From Dendrobium chrysotoxum (taxonomy: Eukaryota; Streptophyta; Magnoliopsida; Asparagales; Orchidaceae), in the NCBI GenBank assembly GCA_019925795.1, contig CM034304.1, positions 2,480,001 to 2,544,000 of the forward strand: 64,000 nucleotides of DNA. Direction: 5' to 3'. Below are positions 21,931 through 33,969 of the stretch, in pieces. The stretch's first letter is position 1; each line of letters opens with the position of its first letter. The translations under genes and the position numbers were made by a program. The notes under the pieces are model-generated. The model had not been told where the DNA came from. It did not search any database and saw only the letters and a program-made list of their open reading frames with translations.

Positions 21931-24900
21931 TCAAGCATTAATATCGATCAGACATAATCTGGCTCTTAAGGTGCTAAAGATTTCAAAAGGCAGTTGTTTT
22001 GTAAAGATATTAGCAAGTCAATTTTCAATAGCTATATGGTGTAGCTCTATATCACCTTTGGTTACGTGGTCCAAAATGAAATGGTGCCCTATTTTTATAT
22101 GCTTGGTTGTGGAGTGTTAGATTGGATTCTTTGAAATATAGATAGCACTAGTGTAAAACTACTATATCCAATCACTTATCCTAGAGGTGTTAAAGCTTAT
22201 ATTGCTTAGAACTGAATTGTGCCTATAGGTAGTCCTAAATCAAGAATTCATTTCTTTAACCAAAGGACATGGGTTACACAACTTCCTAAGGCTATGTACT
22301 CAGCTTCAATAGTGGATCAGGCAACTGAGTTGTATTTTTTAGTAGACCAGGAGACAAAGGACTGCCCTATGAATTGATATATTCCAGAAGTATTTTTCCT
22401 ATCAACTTGACATCCTATAAAAACTGAATTAGAATATCCTATGATTTTAAATGAGGTGCTATACCTAGGATACCAGATTCCTAAGTCTTGGGATCCTAAG
22501 AGATATCTTAAAATTCTCTTAATAGTAGTCAAATGGGAATCTTTTGGATCAACCTAAAATCTAGCATAAAGAAAACACGGAACAAAATATCAAGTCTGCT
22601 AGTAGTCAAGTAAAGAAGTGATCCACTTATTCCTCTATATTTATTTTGATCAATAGATTTTCCATTTTAATCCTTATCTAATTGAATAGTGGAACTCATG
22701 AGAGTGTTGATTGGCTTGGTTTTATCCATTTCATATTTCTTAATGATGTTCTTAATATATTTTGATGAATAAGGAAAGTTCTATAATCCTTCTACCATAT
22801 GTGAAATCCAAGAAGTAGGTCATCTTTCCCATCATACTCATTTTAAAAACATTACTCATCATTTTTAAAAATTCATCGCACAGTTTTTCATCAGAAGATT
22901 CAAACAAAATATCATCAACATAAATTTAGACAATTAGTAGTTCATCTCATACCTTTTACAAAAATAGGGTGTTTTCTATGCTCCCCTTAATAAAGGTTCT
23001 TTCTAGTTGGAAAGTGCTTAATTTTTCATACCATGCCTTGGGTGCTTATTTCAGTCCATATATTGCCTTTTTTAATTTGAACACATGATTAGGAAATTGT
23101 GAGTTTTTAAAGCCTCGGGGTTATTCAACATACACATCTTCTTTTATTACCCCATTTAGAAAGGCACTCTTGACATCCATTTGGTACAGTTTGATGCCCC
23201 AAAAATAAGCAAAGGCTAGTAGCACCCTAATGGCTTCTAATCTTGCTACAGGGGCAAAGGACTCTTTAAATTCAACTTCTTCTATCTGGTTGTACCCCTT
23301 AGCCACTAATCTTTCTTTATTTCTCACCACTACACCAAAATATTTTTATTTTATTTTTGAAAACCCATTTAGTTCCAACCATACTCTAACCCTTAGGTCC
23401 TTCAACTAGTTCCCAAATATCATTTCTCATAAATTAATTTAACTCTTCTCACTTGGCTAGGATCTTGAATTCATTAGATAGGGCTTGCTTTATGTTGGTA
23501 AGTTTAGTCATTGAGATGAAGGCAAAGTGGTTAACTTCTTTTCTAAGTCCATGCCTTGTTCTAACCCCTTTAGATGGGTCTCCTAAGATCAGTTCTTTAG
23601 GATGACTCGAAGAATATCTCCATTCTCTAGGCAGTATATTTTTAGGTTCTACCCTTTCCTTCAGATTCACAGATTCTACTTGAATATTTTTTATTACTTC
23701 TTCTTCTTTTACCCTAGACCCTCTAGAATTATCAGATTCATCAAATACAATATGAGTAGTCTATTAGATTTTGCAACATTTAAGTAACCTAGGAACACTC
23801 CACCATCAGATTTTGGGTCAAACTTTCCAAGTTGAGACTTTTCATTATTCAGAATGAAGACTTTACATCCAAAAACATAAAGGTGAAAGCGGTTGGGTGT
23901 TCTACCCATAAGGATTTTTAGGGTATCTTATTTAGCTTGAATCTAACATTAACCCTATTCAGAATATAATAGGCTGTATTCACTTCTTCTACCTAGTTAG
24001 GAAATGAGTATTCAACTAACATGGCTCTAGCGACTTTTACTATGGTCCTATTCTTCCTTTAAACTACCCGTTTTGCTGAGGGGTCCTAGGAGCTAAAAAA
24101 AATATGATTTATCCCTTGCTCCTTATAGTAAGTTTCAAATTTTTCATTCTCAAGTTCCCACCGTGGTCTCAATAAGTGGTTAAAATTTTACAACCTAGCT
24201 TTCTTTGAATCCAAGTGGAAAAAGATCTAAACTCCTAGAATGATTCACTTTTATGCGATAGGAATCTAACCCAAGTAAACCTCAAATAATCATCAACAAT
24301 CACATACACAAAGAATTTCAATCCTAGGCTTGTAGTGCTGACAGGTCCAGAGAGATCTATGTGAAGGACTTATCAGGGTTTGCTAGTGATATTGTATTTG
24401 ATTGAGGGAAAGGAGGATTTGACTTATTTTCCTAATTGACATACATCACATAGGTGGTGCTTAATGAACTCTAGTTTGAGAATTCCTCTCATTAAGTCTT
24501 TTTGGATGATTTTTTTAATGCTTTTCATGCTTACATGACATAATCTTCTTTGCCATAACTAAAATTCATCAGCTATTATTTTAAGCAAAGAGCAGTTTCA
24601 AATTTAATGCAATTAAGATCAAGCATGTGGATATTATTTATTCTCCTTTCCTGCAAAATAGTTTTGTCATTTAAGCTTTTTATGCAGCTAGTTGACAAAA
24701 ATTTTATGCTAAAGCCTTTATCATAGAGCTAGCTGATGCTGAGTAGATTATGTTTCAAGCCATTTACAAGTAAAATATTTTCAATGATCAAATTTTTTGA
24801 ATTGCCAATTATACCTGAGCCCACCACTATCCTCATGGTGTTATCTTTAAGTGTCACCTTCCCTCCTGCCCTAGCCTCCAGAGAAATGAATTGATTTGGA

Positions 24901-24990
24901 TCTCCATTCATGTGCCTTGAATATTCACTATCAAGGTACCACATGCTCTTGCGAGGCCTTTTGTGAGAGTACCCCTACAAAATGATCAGA
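21931..24990 (-). pseudogene. SireB pol (protease, integrase, RT, RNase H), decayed
   Basis: RNase H ends DINA-stop at 21931. Fragments include KRILRYLLGSQDLGIWYPRY (22532-22317), NKERLVAKGYNQIEEVEFKE, FAPVARLEAIRVLLAFAYFW and MDVKSAFLNGVIKEDVYVE (23330-23121). Integrase C-terminal sequences lie at 23909-23449. The protease is at 24944-24729, where the active site reads LDSEYSRHMNGD, so the DSG is DSE. Stops and indels occur throughout. Within RNase H about 50 bp at 22160-22212 does not align with SireA and matches two other places in the window. Confidence 0.9.
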
Positions 24991-26731
24991 GGTTAGATTT
25001 GGGAACCTAAAGAAGTTTGGGTTCTTCCTTATAGAATTTGGGATAAAATGCTTGCATGACTTGTTATGAATTATACAATTTTGTCTCTACACCAAATGTG
25101 TTTTATGGTGGATGGTGCAAGTGTGGGAGATATGTGCTAGCATGTCACAAGAAAAATAACTAACACCAGGAAAATGGTTAATTAATCTATGTGTGTGATG
25201 GTACCTTTTCCTATGTTAGAATGATACATACTGTGGTGATGGATTATGTAACTGTGCAAGTGTAGGTGATATTTTATTTTCTTTAAAAGCATTTAACTTG
25301 GTTTGTTAAAATTGGTTTGCACTATCAAGAATTAAATTTTCAATTTTTAATACATGCTCCCTATTATTAGCATCATCTAAAGATGCCTTTATTTTCGTAA
25401 ATAAAATTTTTAAGTCAATATGGGATGCTTTTAAGCAATTATACTTATCAATTAATTCAAAATGCTTCTTGTTTAAGATATCAAATTCATCTAACAAAGC
25501 CATGTGATTGCTATCCAGAGTGGCATGATCTTTCGTTAAGTATTCATGCTCTTTCTATAGAATTGAAAAGTTAGATTTAAGGTGGGCATCTAATTTTTTA
25601 AGCTTCTTATATATAGAACAAATTTTTTTAGAAATTTTAACTAATTGATCAAACGTAAGCTCATATACCTCCTCTTGATTAAAATGATTAAGATAATCAT
25701 CTGCCAAAAAGTATATGTTCATTACCTCCTCTTTTGCTTCAGTTTTAGAAGAGTCTGATGTTCAGTCTGCCTAGAAAGCTTTTCGAGTCCTTCGCTTGCC
25801 CTTTTTGAATTTAGGCTTTTCTTCACCTTTCTTCTTGCTTGGGTGAGCTTTAAGAGTTGAGCAATCAGACTTTAGGTGCCCTAGCTTCCTGCATTTAAAA
25901 CATATAACATCAGAGGAATTTTTAGAATTTTTATTATTTTTATCTTTATTCCATTGTTGATGAGGCTTTTGCTTTTTCTTTAAAAAGCTTTTGAATTTTC
26001 TAGTTATCAATGTAATATCATCATTTTCTGATCCAGAAGTGTCACTATCAGAATCATTAGCCTTTAACACCATAGTTTTATCTTTCTTCTTTTCACCTGC
26101 ATTAAGCTGCCTTTGACTCACTCCTTACTCTTAGGCAATGAGTGACCCATGTAAGTAATGATAGTGATTTTTGCATCATAGGAAGAAGGTAAATAATGAA
26201 GAATTTTGTTAACTTTTTCATAATTGGTAAGCTCTCTTCCTAAGGTATACAGGGAAGTAACAATCTGAGTAAACCTAGTATACATTTCAGAAATAGATTT
26301 ATTAGGTTTCATGCAAAAAAGTTCATAATAATGTATAACAATATTTAACCTAGATTGTTTCACTTCTTTTGTTCCTTCATAAGAAATGCAGAGTTCGTCC
26401 CAAATCTCTTTACCAGTTAAACAAGTAAAAATATGCATATAATCTTTAGAGTTCAAAGCACAAAAAATAGTTTAAATATTTGGCATTCAGTTGGGCTAAA
26501 TCTCTATCATCAGTACTCCATTCAGAAAAAGATATTTCAGTTTTAACACCATTCACCAATCTAAAGGGTGAAGAATATCATTCTTGAACTAACATAAACA
26601 TGTTTATAATCAATTGATTATAAAAGGCTGGATATGAAAATTTTCCAAAAATCAAAAGGAATATTATCAAATAATGGTGGTCGTGTAATTGAATCTCCAT
26701 TCGTAGTATTACGATTACCAAAATAAGGCAT
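24991..26731 (-). pseudogene. SireB gag, decayed, with an intact zinc knuckle
   Basis: It starts at ATG 26731 (MPYFGNRN), aligned with the SireA gag start. The frame 26456-26118 carries the Gag core (GKEIWDELCISYEGTKEVKQ, MYTRFTQIVTSLYTLGREL). The frame 26121-25771 carries an acidic Ser-rich stretch and the knuckle CFKCRKLGHLKSDC. The frame 25503-25306 is a heptad-rich helix, the coiled-coil part. The second knuckle region (about 25130-25170) is degraded. Frame changes separate these parts. Confidence 0.9.
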
Positions 26732-26776
26732 GGATTTTTTTTTAAAATTTTTTTAAAACTTAATTTATAAATCCTA

Positions 26777-26787
26777 CTCTGATACCA
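26777..26787 (-). other. SireB primer binding site
   Basis: TGGTATCAGAG on the element strand, two bases after the LTR end at 26790. It is identical to the SireA site. Confidence 0.95.
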
Positions 26788-26789
26788 CT

Positions 26790-28485
26790 TGAAACTTTGT
26801 GAGGGTTGTTAAACCCTAAAGAACTAATCCCGAGGCTAACCTAGAGGTGGTGAATTTGTTATTTTAAAAATTCTTTAACAAACCAAATATTAAAATCCTC
26901 TTAATGTAGCAGTAGATCAGTTTCATAATAACAAAAATTTTAGAGATTTCCAACACAGAAAAATTCACAAAAAAATGCAAAAATTAAATGTGGAAAAGTA
27001 AATAGAAAGAACACACCATATTTATAGTGGTTCAGTCAACTTGACCTATGTCCACTCCCTAGAAATCACATTTATAGGTATTGCACTAAAAATAGTGTCT
27101 CTTCTTTTGCCCCAATAATAAGGTGGAGAAGCCCTTACAGAATCTTTCAATTGAACTAGTGAGGCAGAGTACCTTGAATATTTTTACTCCCTCTAGGAGT
27201 AGGCAGAGAACGTGGAAATCCTTTTACTTTCTCCTAGAGAAGACAGAGAACCTTGGAATCCTTTTAATCCCTTTTGGAATAAGTAGAGAACCTTGGAATA
27301 CTTTTACTCCCTCATGGAGTGGGCATAGATCTGAGATTTGATACTGATGAAAGCCTCCCCTAGAGCCACAAAATAACTAGACAAGCAGCTTGAAAAAGAT
27401 GGTGGAAACCTTACTTGGAGCAACCTTTGTGAATCCCTCACAACTCCCCCTCACAAGGATCATGCTCTCCCAAGCTCTCTTTCTTAATTTTCTAAGCTCT
27501 CTTTTAGATAAATTCAGTAGCAAAAGATTATCTCAAGAGAAAATATAATTACTTAAATAGTGGGTTCAAAAAATCATAAATTTAAAGAAATCTATTTTCT
27601 ATTCGTACAGTATGATACCCATATCATACTGTACAATCAGTTAATTTAGAATCGTCTTGTAAGTTCATGCAAATGAATAGTTTAATATTTAAACATTTCA
27701 TACAGTATGATAAAGACATCATATTATAAGAACTATAGAAATTCCTTCTATTCATTTGGGATAATCCTTGGGATGGCCAACTTCATACACTATCGATCAT
27801 CGAGCACTGTGGATATCGTACATTATGATCAGTACAAAAATCATGGATTTTATTTAGTATGATCTCTTGGATGACCAATGTCAATTATTGGTAATCATAT
27901 AATATAAACTATATCATACCATATGATCAATCACAATAATTATCCATGATTTGATTACCTAATATCGTGTGGTTAATTTTGAAAGATTTTAATTAAGGCG
28001 TACAGTATTATCCAAATTATACAGCATGATCCGCATATTTAGAATGGTTTTTAACCTCTGATGGTTAGGGTTTTGACAGATTATACCATATGAATTAAAA
28101 CCATATAGTATGATACACATATCGTACAGTATGAATCTGAATTCATATAATAAAACTTACTTAAAAAGAAAAACTCTCCCAAAAATATTTTTCTCTCTCC
28201 CCTCTGTCTGTGCAAGGTTACTCAACAATGATATCCACCCTGTTACATGATATAACTCAAGAAAGGAAAAATAAAAAATAAATTGAAAATACAGACTATA
28301 ATCCTAGTCTACCTAGTCTTGAGCTGATCAGAATTGCAAGTGAACGGTGAACTGAATTCCTGAAATATTAGTACACACAACAAAAAATAAAATATCATAG
28401 AAATAATAAAAACTAGTAACATACATAATAATATTTGTTATCATCAAAATCATAGTTCATAAATTAGGTTTATAATACTTCAACC
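26790..28485 (-). repeat. SireB 5' LTR (about 1.7 kb)
   Basis: The plus strand starts TGAAACTTTGTG next to the primer site and ends near TACTTCAACC (28485), matching the SireA end TTTCAACA. It contains the GGTGAATT-TTTTAAA block (26847-26870). It also holds leader repeats with CTCC..GGAG cores and GGCAGAGAAC (27165-27315, about 42-bp spacing) and eroded palindromes (about 27603-28135), where most CG has become CA or TG. Confidence 0.85.
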
Positions 28486-31400
28486 TAGCTTGACCCAAGT
28501 CACACCAAAGTAGACCCAAGTCGTACATGCTTTGGTTGACCTAAGCTTATTCTAGCAATTGGGCTACCTACAGCCAGACTGAGCTCATGGATGAGTTCTC
28601 TTGATCCCTAGTGATCTTTCCAGCTCACCCTGACCTAGCTAGTGGCCGATGATGGCCATAGCAAATGGGAGAAGCTTCTGGTGGTCCCCTTTACCTCGAG
28701 CCTTATCCGAGGCTGCCTAGTGGTTAAACCCATTAGCTTTGGATTCACGAACCTCTATGAGGATGTCTCCTCCTAGCTGGAAGACATTTGGCCATCCACT
28801 AACACCATCCCAACCATCAATGGTTACGGGAGCAAATTGAATAGGGCTCCATCATCCAAACATCCCCTTTATAATCTATATTTTTGAAAAGCCTCCCCCG
28901 AGCTCTCTGAGTATTCTCCTCTCATTCCCCAGCTTCCTAGCCCTCTCTGGCTAGTGGTTTGAGCTAGCTCTCATGAAATTTGATAATGTCTCGCTCATAC
29001 TCCTACTTTTAGTGATCCTCTGACCAATATACCTGAAGGAGAAGTGTTTTCCATCTCCCCTTGAAGCTTCTCGATAGAATAACCCGTCCATTGGGGATTT
29101 CTTGGTAAGATCCTCTTCCTGAGCTCCTAGCTAGGTAGTGCTGGTCAAGTGTGAAAGAAACCATCAACTCGTTGGAATCTAACCATTGGATTGATAGTTT
29201 GTGGTGCCTTGATCCTTTCCATAAAGTTTGGTGTGAATTCACTGGCAAGATCACTCGGATCATGCTGGAGAAACTCAATGGCTTCAAGAAAAATGGGAGG
29301 TTGAAGACATAATTGTGACCATTAATCTTGATCAATGGCCCGTATTTGATCCCGTAGTTTTGAAGCTCTTTAATCACATGCATCCGATCGATAATCTAAC
29401 TATTAAGATTAACACTACGGTAATATAGTCAGCGCCAATGTTTGGCTGCCCAATCAGAGTGCGGTTGTGTGTCAAAGCATTGTAGACAACATAATTCCAG
29501 GTTTAAAAATTCTAGAAATTATAGAAAACTTTGAAAATTAATATCTCCTCACATAATTGGTTAATTTAGGTGATCTTAAGCTCATTGGAAAGGTCTTGAG
29601 GAGACCTATCAAAGCTCTATGGTCTATGGCTACAATTTTGTATGAAACTTAGTAAATTTTAATAATTTTCCTAGGGCTATATTAGGCATTTCTCTTAAGA
29701 TTGAACTCCCCATTACTTGAGACTTTGGTGCATTAAATTTGGGCATGTCCCTGACATTTCCAAATTTTATCCACATTGTTTGAATTGTTTAAGGGCGCAG
29801 TTTAGCCAATTTGAGATCAAGGGTCATCTTTTGGCCATTGACTTCAAATTGGTCTAATGACCTTTCCAATGGGATTTATGATTTGAGCTTTGGGGTGTTA
29901 ATTATGCTTAGGATAATGAGTTTAGAGACACTGATTGTACCCTGTCCCTTGCCCTAGGTAGTGACTTAGGAAGTTTCTAATGTAACCATGGTTACCTTAG
30001 GTGGTTTGGTTAGCCACCTTAGAAACCTCCATTTGTGTCCAAATTTAGTGGGACTAGACCTTAAGATCAGGTGATCTCATGGTCCAAAATTCACTGGATT
30101 TGGTGCCCATTTGGTCCACCAACTAGGAACCCCAAAATCCCTTCCTAAATTTAGCCTAGAACCTTAATTAATTCACTATTAATTCATATTAAATCCTAAA
30201 AATTTAGGTAAACCTTATAATTACTCATAATTAAATCATTAAGCAATAAAATATAAGAACCCTATGAGATAACCTTTAATCAAACCTTAATTTATTTTCT
30301 AAGGAAAATTGATAATTAATTTACTTAATTAAAATATTTAAAAATTCCAAAAAAATCCATAAATACTTGGAAACATCCTCTTAGGTCATTCCTGACCTTT
30401 GGGGCTGATTCCAAGATGTTTGGGATAGATTTAGATCAAAATATAAAAATTTCCTTAATTAGGCAATTTTAGAAAATTCAAAAATACCTTAACTTCGAAA
30501 AATCAACAATAATTCCAGAAAAATCCAATTTAATCAAAGTCAAAGCCATTCAACTCTAATAAAAATTTAGTATTTCTTAATAATGTTAAACCTCTAAAAT
30601 TAAGTCAAAGTTAAAAAGTCAACTTCCTAGTCAATTGTAGTTTAAAATTAGGTCAAAAGTTTGAAGAATCATAACTTAATATAGAAAATTTTTAATCATC
30701 TTAAGCTATAGTATTTAGTAAAAATACTCAAGGAGGACTAAGGTGGCAAACTTTTTTAAAATACTTTAGAAATCACTTTAACTTTAAAAGTCAACTTTTT
30801 GACCCTTTTAATAATGTATTTAAATAATTCCAATAATTCCAAACACTCAATAATAGGTTAAAATTTCAAAAAATTATTACTTGATTAATAAAGTCAGTCA
30901 ACCAACACTTTAATACACAACAAACACTCCAAATATGAAGTTTTTAGGACGGACTGCCCTGAGCTATGGGGCTTAGTGTCCTGAGGATGCCTAACTCCTC
31001 GAGCCCACTATAACAACGGCACGAATGAATTCAATGTAGTGTAAAATCTTAAAATTAAGTGACTCTTAATTAGTTAACTAACCTAAAATCCTTAATCAAG
31101 CCACATCAACCTAGTTTATAGGCGGGACTACCTTAAGCTACTGGCTAAGTATCCTAAGGAGCCGTGGTTCCTCGAGCCCACTACGACAATGCTACGAATT
31201 GGTTAACGAAAAATATAAGGGTTCGACTCTTAATTATTTTAATTACTACAAGTGCTTCAGCTGCTTAGCCCCAAATAAATAAGAGCATGGCCAAGGGTAT
31301 TTTACTTTTTACTCCACATATATATAAACTGCTTAGGATTGATTTGATTTTATATGCTTAGGATAACCCTGCAGGAGAGTCTAAATTTTTTAGTTTTCAA

Positions 31401-33349
31401 TTAGTGTAATTTGTTTAAAGTTAAGAGTTATGAAAGTTGGACATTTCAGTCAGGGTATAAGTATTCAAAATTAGATTCAAAAGAGGAAAAGATACCCTTC
31501 AGGGCGACAATCATTTTCCATTTAGAAGACCAAGTTTGGTTTATTTCACTACCTAAAGTTAAAAGAGTAACCTCCTCTTTAGAGAAAGAGTTCTCTTTCT
31601 CATTTGGGTATCCAGAGACGATGAATCCAAGGAGCCTAAAGAAGAGGAGGATATGAAGTTAAAGACAAAGAGTATCCACTTAAATTTAACTTGCCTCGAT
31701 TCTAAGATTAGAATCCCAGTTTGTTGTTAATGGTGCTTGGCCACTTTTAATTCATGTAACTTTTGGGGTTTAATAAATAGGCAGTAAGCTATGGAGATTT
31801 ATTTAATTATTTTGATTGATTTACTTTACTCGCATATAGGATTGCTTATTTTTTTTAGTTTTTTTGGTGATTTGTATGCTATTTTTGTTTTAGCCTGGAT
31901 AAGCGATGGTTCGTGAGGGAACATGAAAACCTTTTCTACTTAAATTTAAATAAAGTTTTTAAGATAATATAGAAACTCTAATAAATTAAAAATTAAGCCC
32001 GGGACTGTTGGGAGTCAGCATAAGCATATTTTACCTTCTCTTCCTTGTTAGGCACCTCCCTACCTATGAGTTTTTGCAGACCACCTGGGCTTTGAGGGTG
32101 CAAATTTGTCAAGGGGATATTGTGTAATCTCTAGGAAAAATATTTTTAAGGTTTTTTTTTAATTATTACAAGCTATTTCATGTATTTAATCAAGATGATC
32201 AGCATGCATTACATTAGAAACAAAGTTAAGAGTGTCTAAAATTTTAATTGCATTTATTTTAAGCATTCTCACCCAGTATAAGTTTTCCCACCAATTAGGA
32301 TCCGCTCAAGACCTCTGTCCCAATTCTCCAAAACTTTAATTACATCATCCCTGCCATACTTTCATAAAAGTGACCAGACTTATGGATATTAAAGCGACTA
32401 GGTGATTAGCTGGCTCCCCAATCTAGGTCAGGGTAAGTCTAGGTTCTGCACTACATTAGTTACATTTGGGCTATAGTGGTGCAGTGCCCAATTAAATTTA
32501 AAATTTGAGGCAGATTTTGAATTATAAGACCCCAACCTCCAAGACTATAATTCCAATTTTTTAATAAATTATTTAACTCAAATTAAAGATTTTCTCGATC
32601 TAAAATTCAATGCCCAACATTTATATTAGGATGGGACACTTCTGAATTATTTCAGAATCTCAAAGTGTCTCCTACCTCTCCTCCATTGACTCTAGAAATA
32701 TGTGTTCAAAGTTCGATCCACTCCTTGTTGAAACTCCAAATTCACCACCATTAATATCACTCATGGAAAATCTCTAAATGGAATTTATGTCCTTTTTTAA
32801 TGAAGAGTATTCATAGGGAATTTAGCCTCCCTATGATGTAATTAACTATGAGGTCTTGTGCTCGTAAGAGATCTAGGACCCACATAAACTTTTTAAAAAT
32901 CAATTTTCAAAATTTAATTAATTTTATTTGGGAAAATCAAAATCATCGATGATCATTATCCTTATATTTGAATAAATTTATAATAAATGGTATTTTCTTC
33001 CTTTAGGGAGATATGTCATTTGTTGATAAAATATCAAAAATGAAATTAATGATAATTTATATAGATTATCATAGTTGATAATTTTTCTAGATTATCGTAG
33101 CTAGATATTTGATCGAACTTCACTTTGACCCTTCAGGGCCATATGTAGTTCTTCCCTAAATTTGGTTATGATATTTGAGATGGAATTTGTAATTCTAAAT
33201 CTGAACCCCATTTTGAAATCTTATTTCTACCTTTCGAGATGGTATACCTTTTCGGATGGGATGTTCAATTTTAGAATTAAAATTCAATGCCAATTTCAAA
33301 TTCCCAAAGAAAATGATGCTTTTGAAAACCCTTTTCAACCCAAATAGCA
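28486..33349 (+). repeat. LongLTR2, probable 3' LTR of the Tat/Ogre-like element, 5'-truncated
   Basis: Noncoding over 4.9 kb, with no frame I can support. It shares ordered blocks with LongLTR1 and, reversed, with LongLTR3. It ends AAATAGCA at 33349 and is followed at once by SireC pol sequence (GTCAA), so the element was inserted into SireC. Within it the CTCGAGCCCA block occurs twice, about 171 bp apart (30946-31017 and 31117-31198), a local duplication that LongLTR1 shows once. Confidence 0.7.
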
Positions 33350-33969
33350 GTCAAATTAAGTAGTGATCCTATAATTCTTCTATACCTCATTTGATCAACT
33401 AATTTTCTATCTAAATCCTTATCTAATTTGATGGTTAAGATCATTGGTGTATTTATGCTTTTAAAACCATTTATATCAAAATTTTTAAATATATCCTTAA
33501 TACATTTAGTTTGATAAAGGATAGTATAATCCACTCTCTGCTTTATAGTAAAACTAAAAAAATAGCTCAGCTCTCCCATCATACTCATTTCAAATTCCAC
33601 CTTATGCTTGGGAACCCAAGTGAGTTTGGGTTCTACCTTATGCTTCCACAAATGAATATTATGTATGTTATGCTATGGTTGCACTTTGGACCTCCAAACT
33701 AGGTATATTCTATAGCGTAAAGTGCACGGACATGTTATGTGCCCCACAAAATGAGTTAACTAACATATGCAGAGGTAGTGCTTCTTTTTAAGAATGTGTG
33801 ATGCATGTCGTCTTTGGCTGTGGCATTGTATGTATAGGCTCGTGTGTGTCCAATTGAAGTGCACTCCATTTATTAAGAAAGTATTCATTTTCACTTTTCC
33901 TAACTCCTAGTTCAACTAATATTTCATGCTATTTGTTATTTAATACTACTGTAAGTGACTTTAGTTCAT
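33350..33969 (-). pseudogene. SireC fragment: end of RT/RNase H fused to gag
   Basis: The minus-strand frame 33651-33277 joins two distant parts of a Sirevirus. FEMSMMGELSYFFSFTIKQ and MNTPMILTIKLDKDL-like sequence belong to the end of RT. VEPKLTWVPK at its start is the gag/protease border motif seen in SireA at 11480-11445. The integrase and most of RT between them are missing. The join lies near 33600, where both sides contain TTCCACC or a near match, so a microhomology deletion is likely. The remainder to 33969 is gag (second knuckle and coiled-coil region). Confidence 0.8.
33836..33969. repeat. 134-bp direct repeat, left copy
   Basis: It matches 42773-42906 at 132 of 134 positions by my reading (mismatches near 33931 and 33945). 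It is SireC gag sequence present on both sides of LongLTR3. A further 17-bp copy of ATTGAAGTGCACTCCAT follows at 33983-33999, next to the LongLTR3 end. Confidence 0.9.

Larger units (their letters stand above)
20560..28485 (-). mobile_element. SireB, Sirevirus lacking its 3' LTR
   Basis: A minus-strand element with a 5' LTR (28485-26790), primer site, gag, protease, integrase, RT, RNase H, palindrome spacer and the N-terminal two thirds of ORF3. The 3' LTR and the ORF3 C-terminus are missing, and at about 20560 the sequence passes directly into the long-LTR element interior. The gene order equals SireA but decay is stronger. The right end flanks LongLTR2, so SireB was inserted in that LTR before the left deletion. 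Confidence 0.85.

Noticed and set aside
29009..29383. 124-codon minus-strand frame in LongLTR2
   Set aside because: LongLTR1 and LongLTR3 do not preserve it and it has no recognisable motif. It is most likely a chance frame in noncoding LTR sequence.
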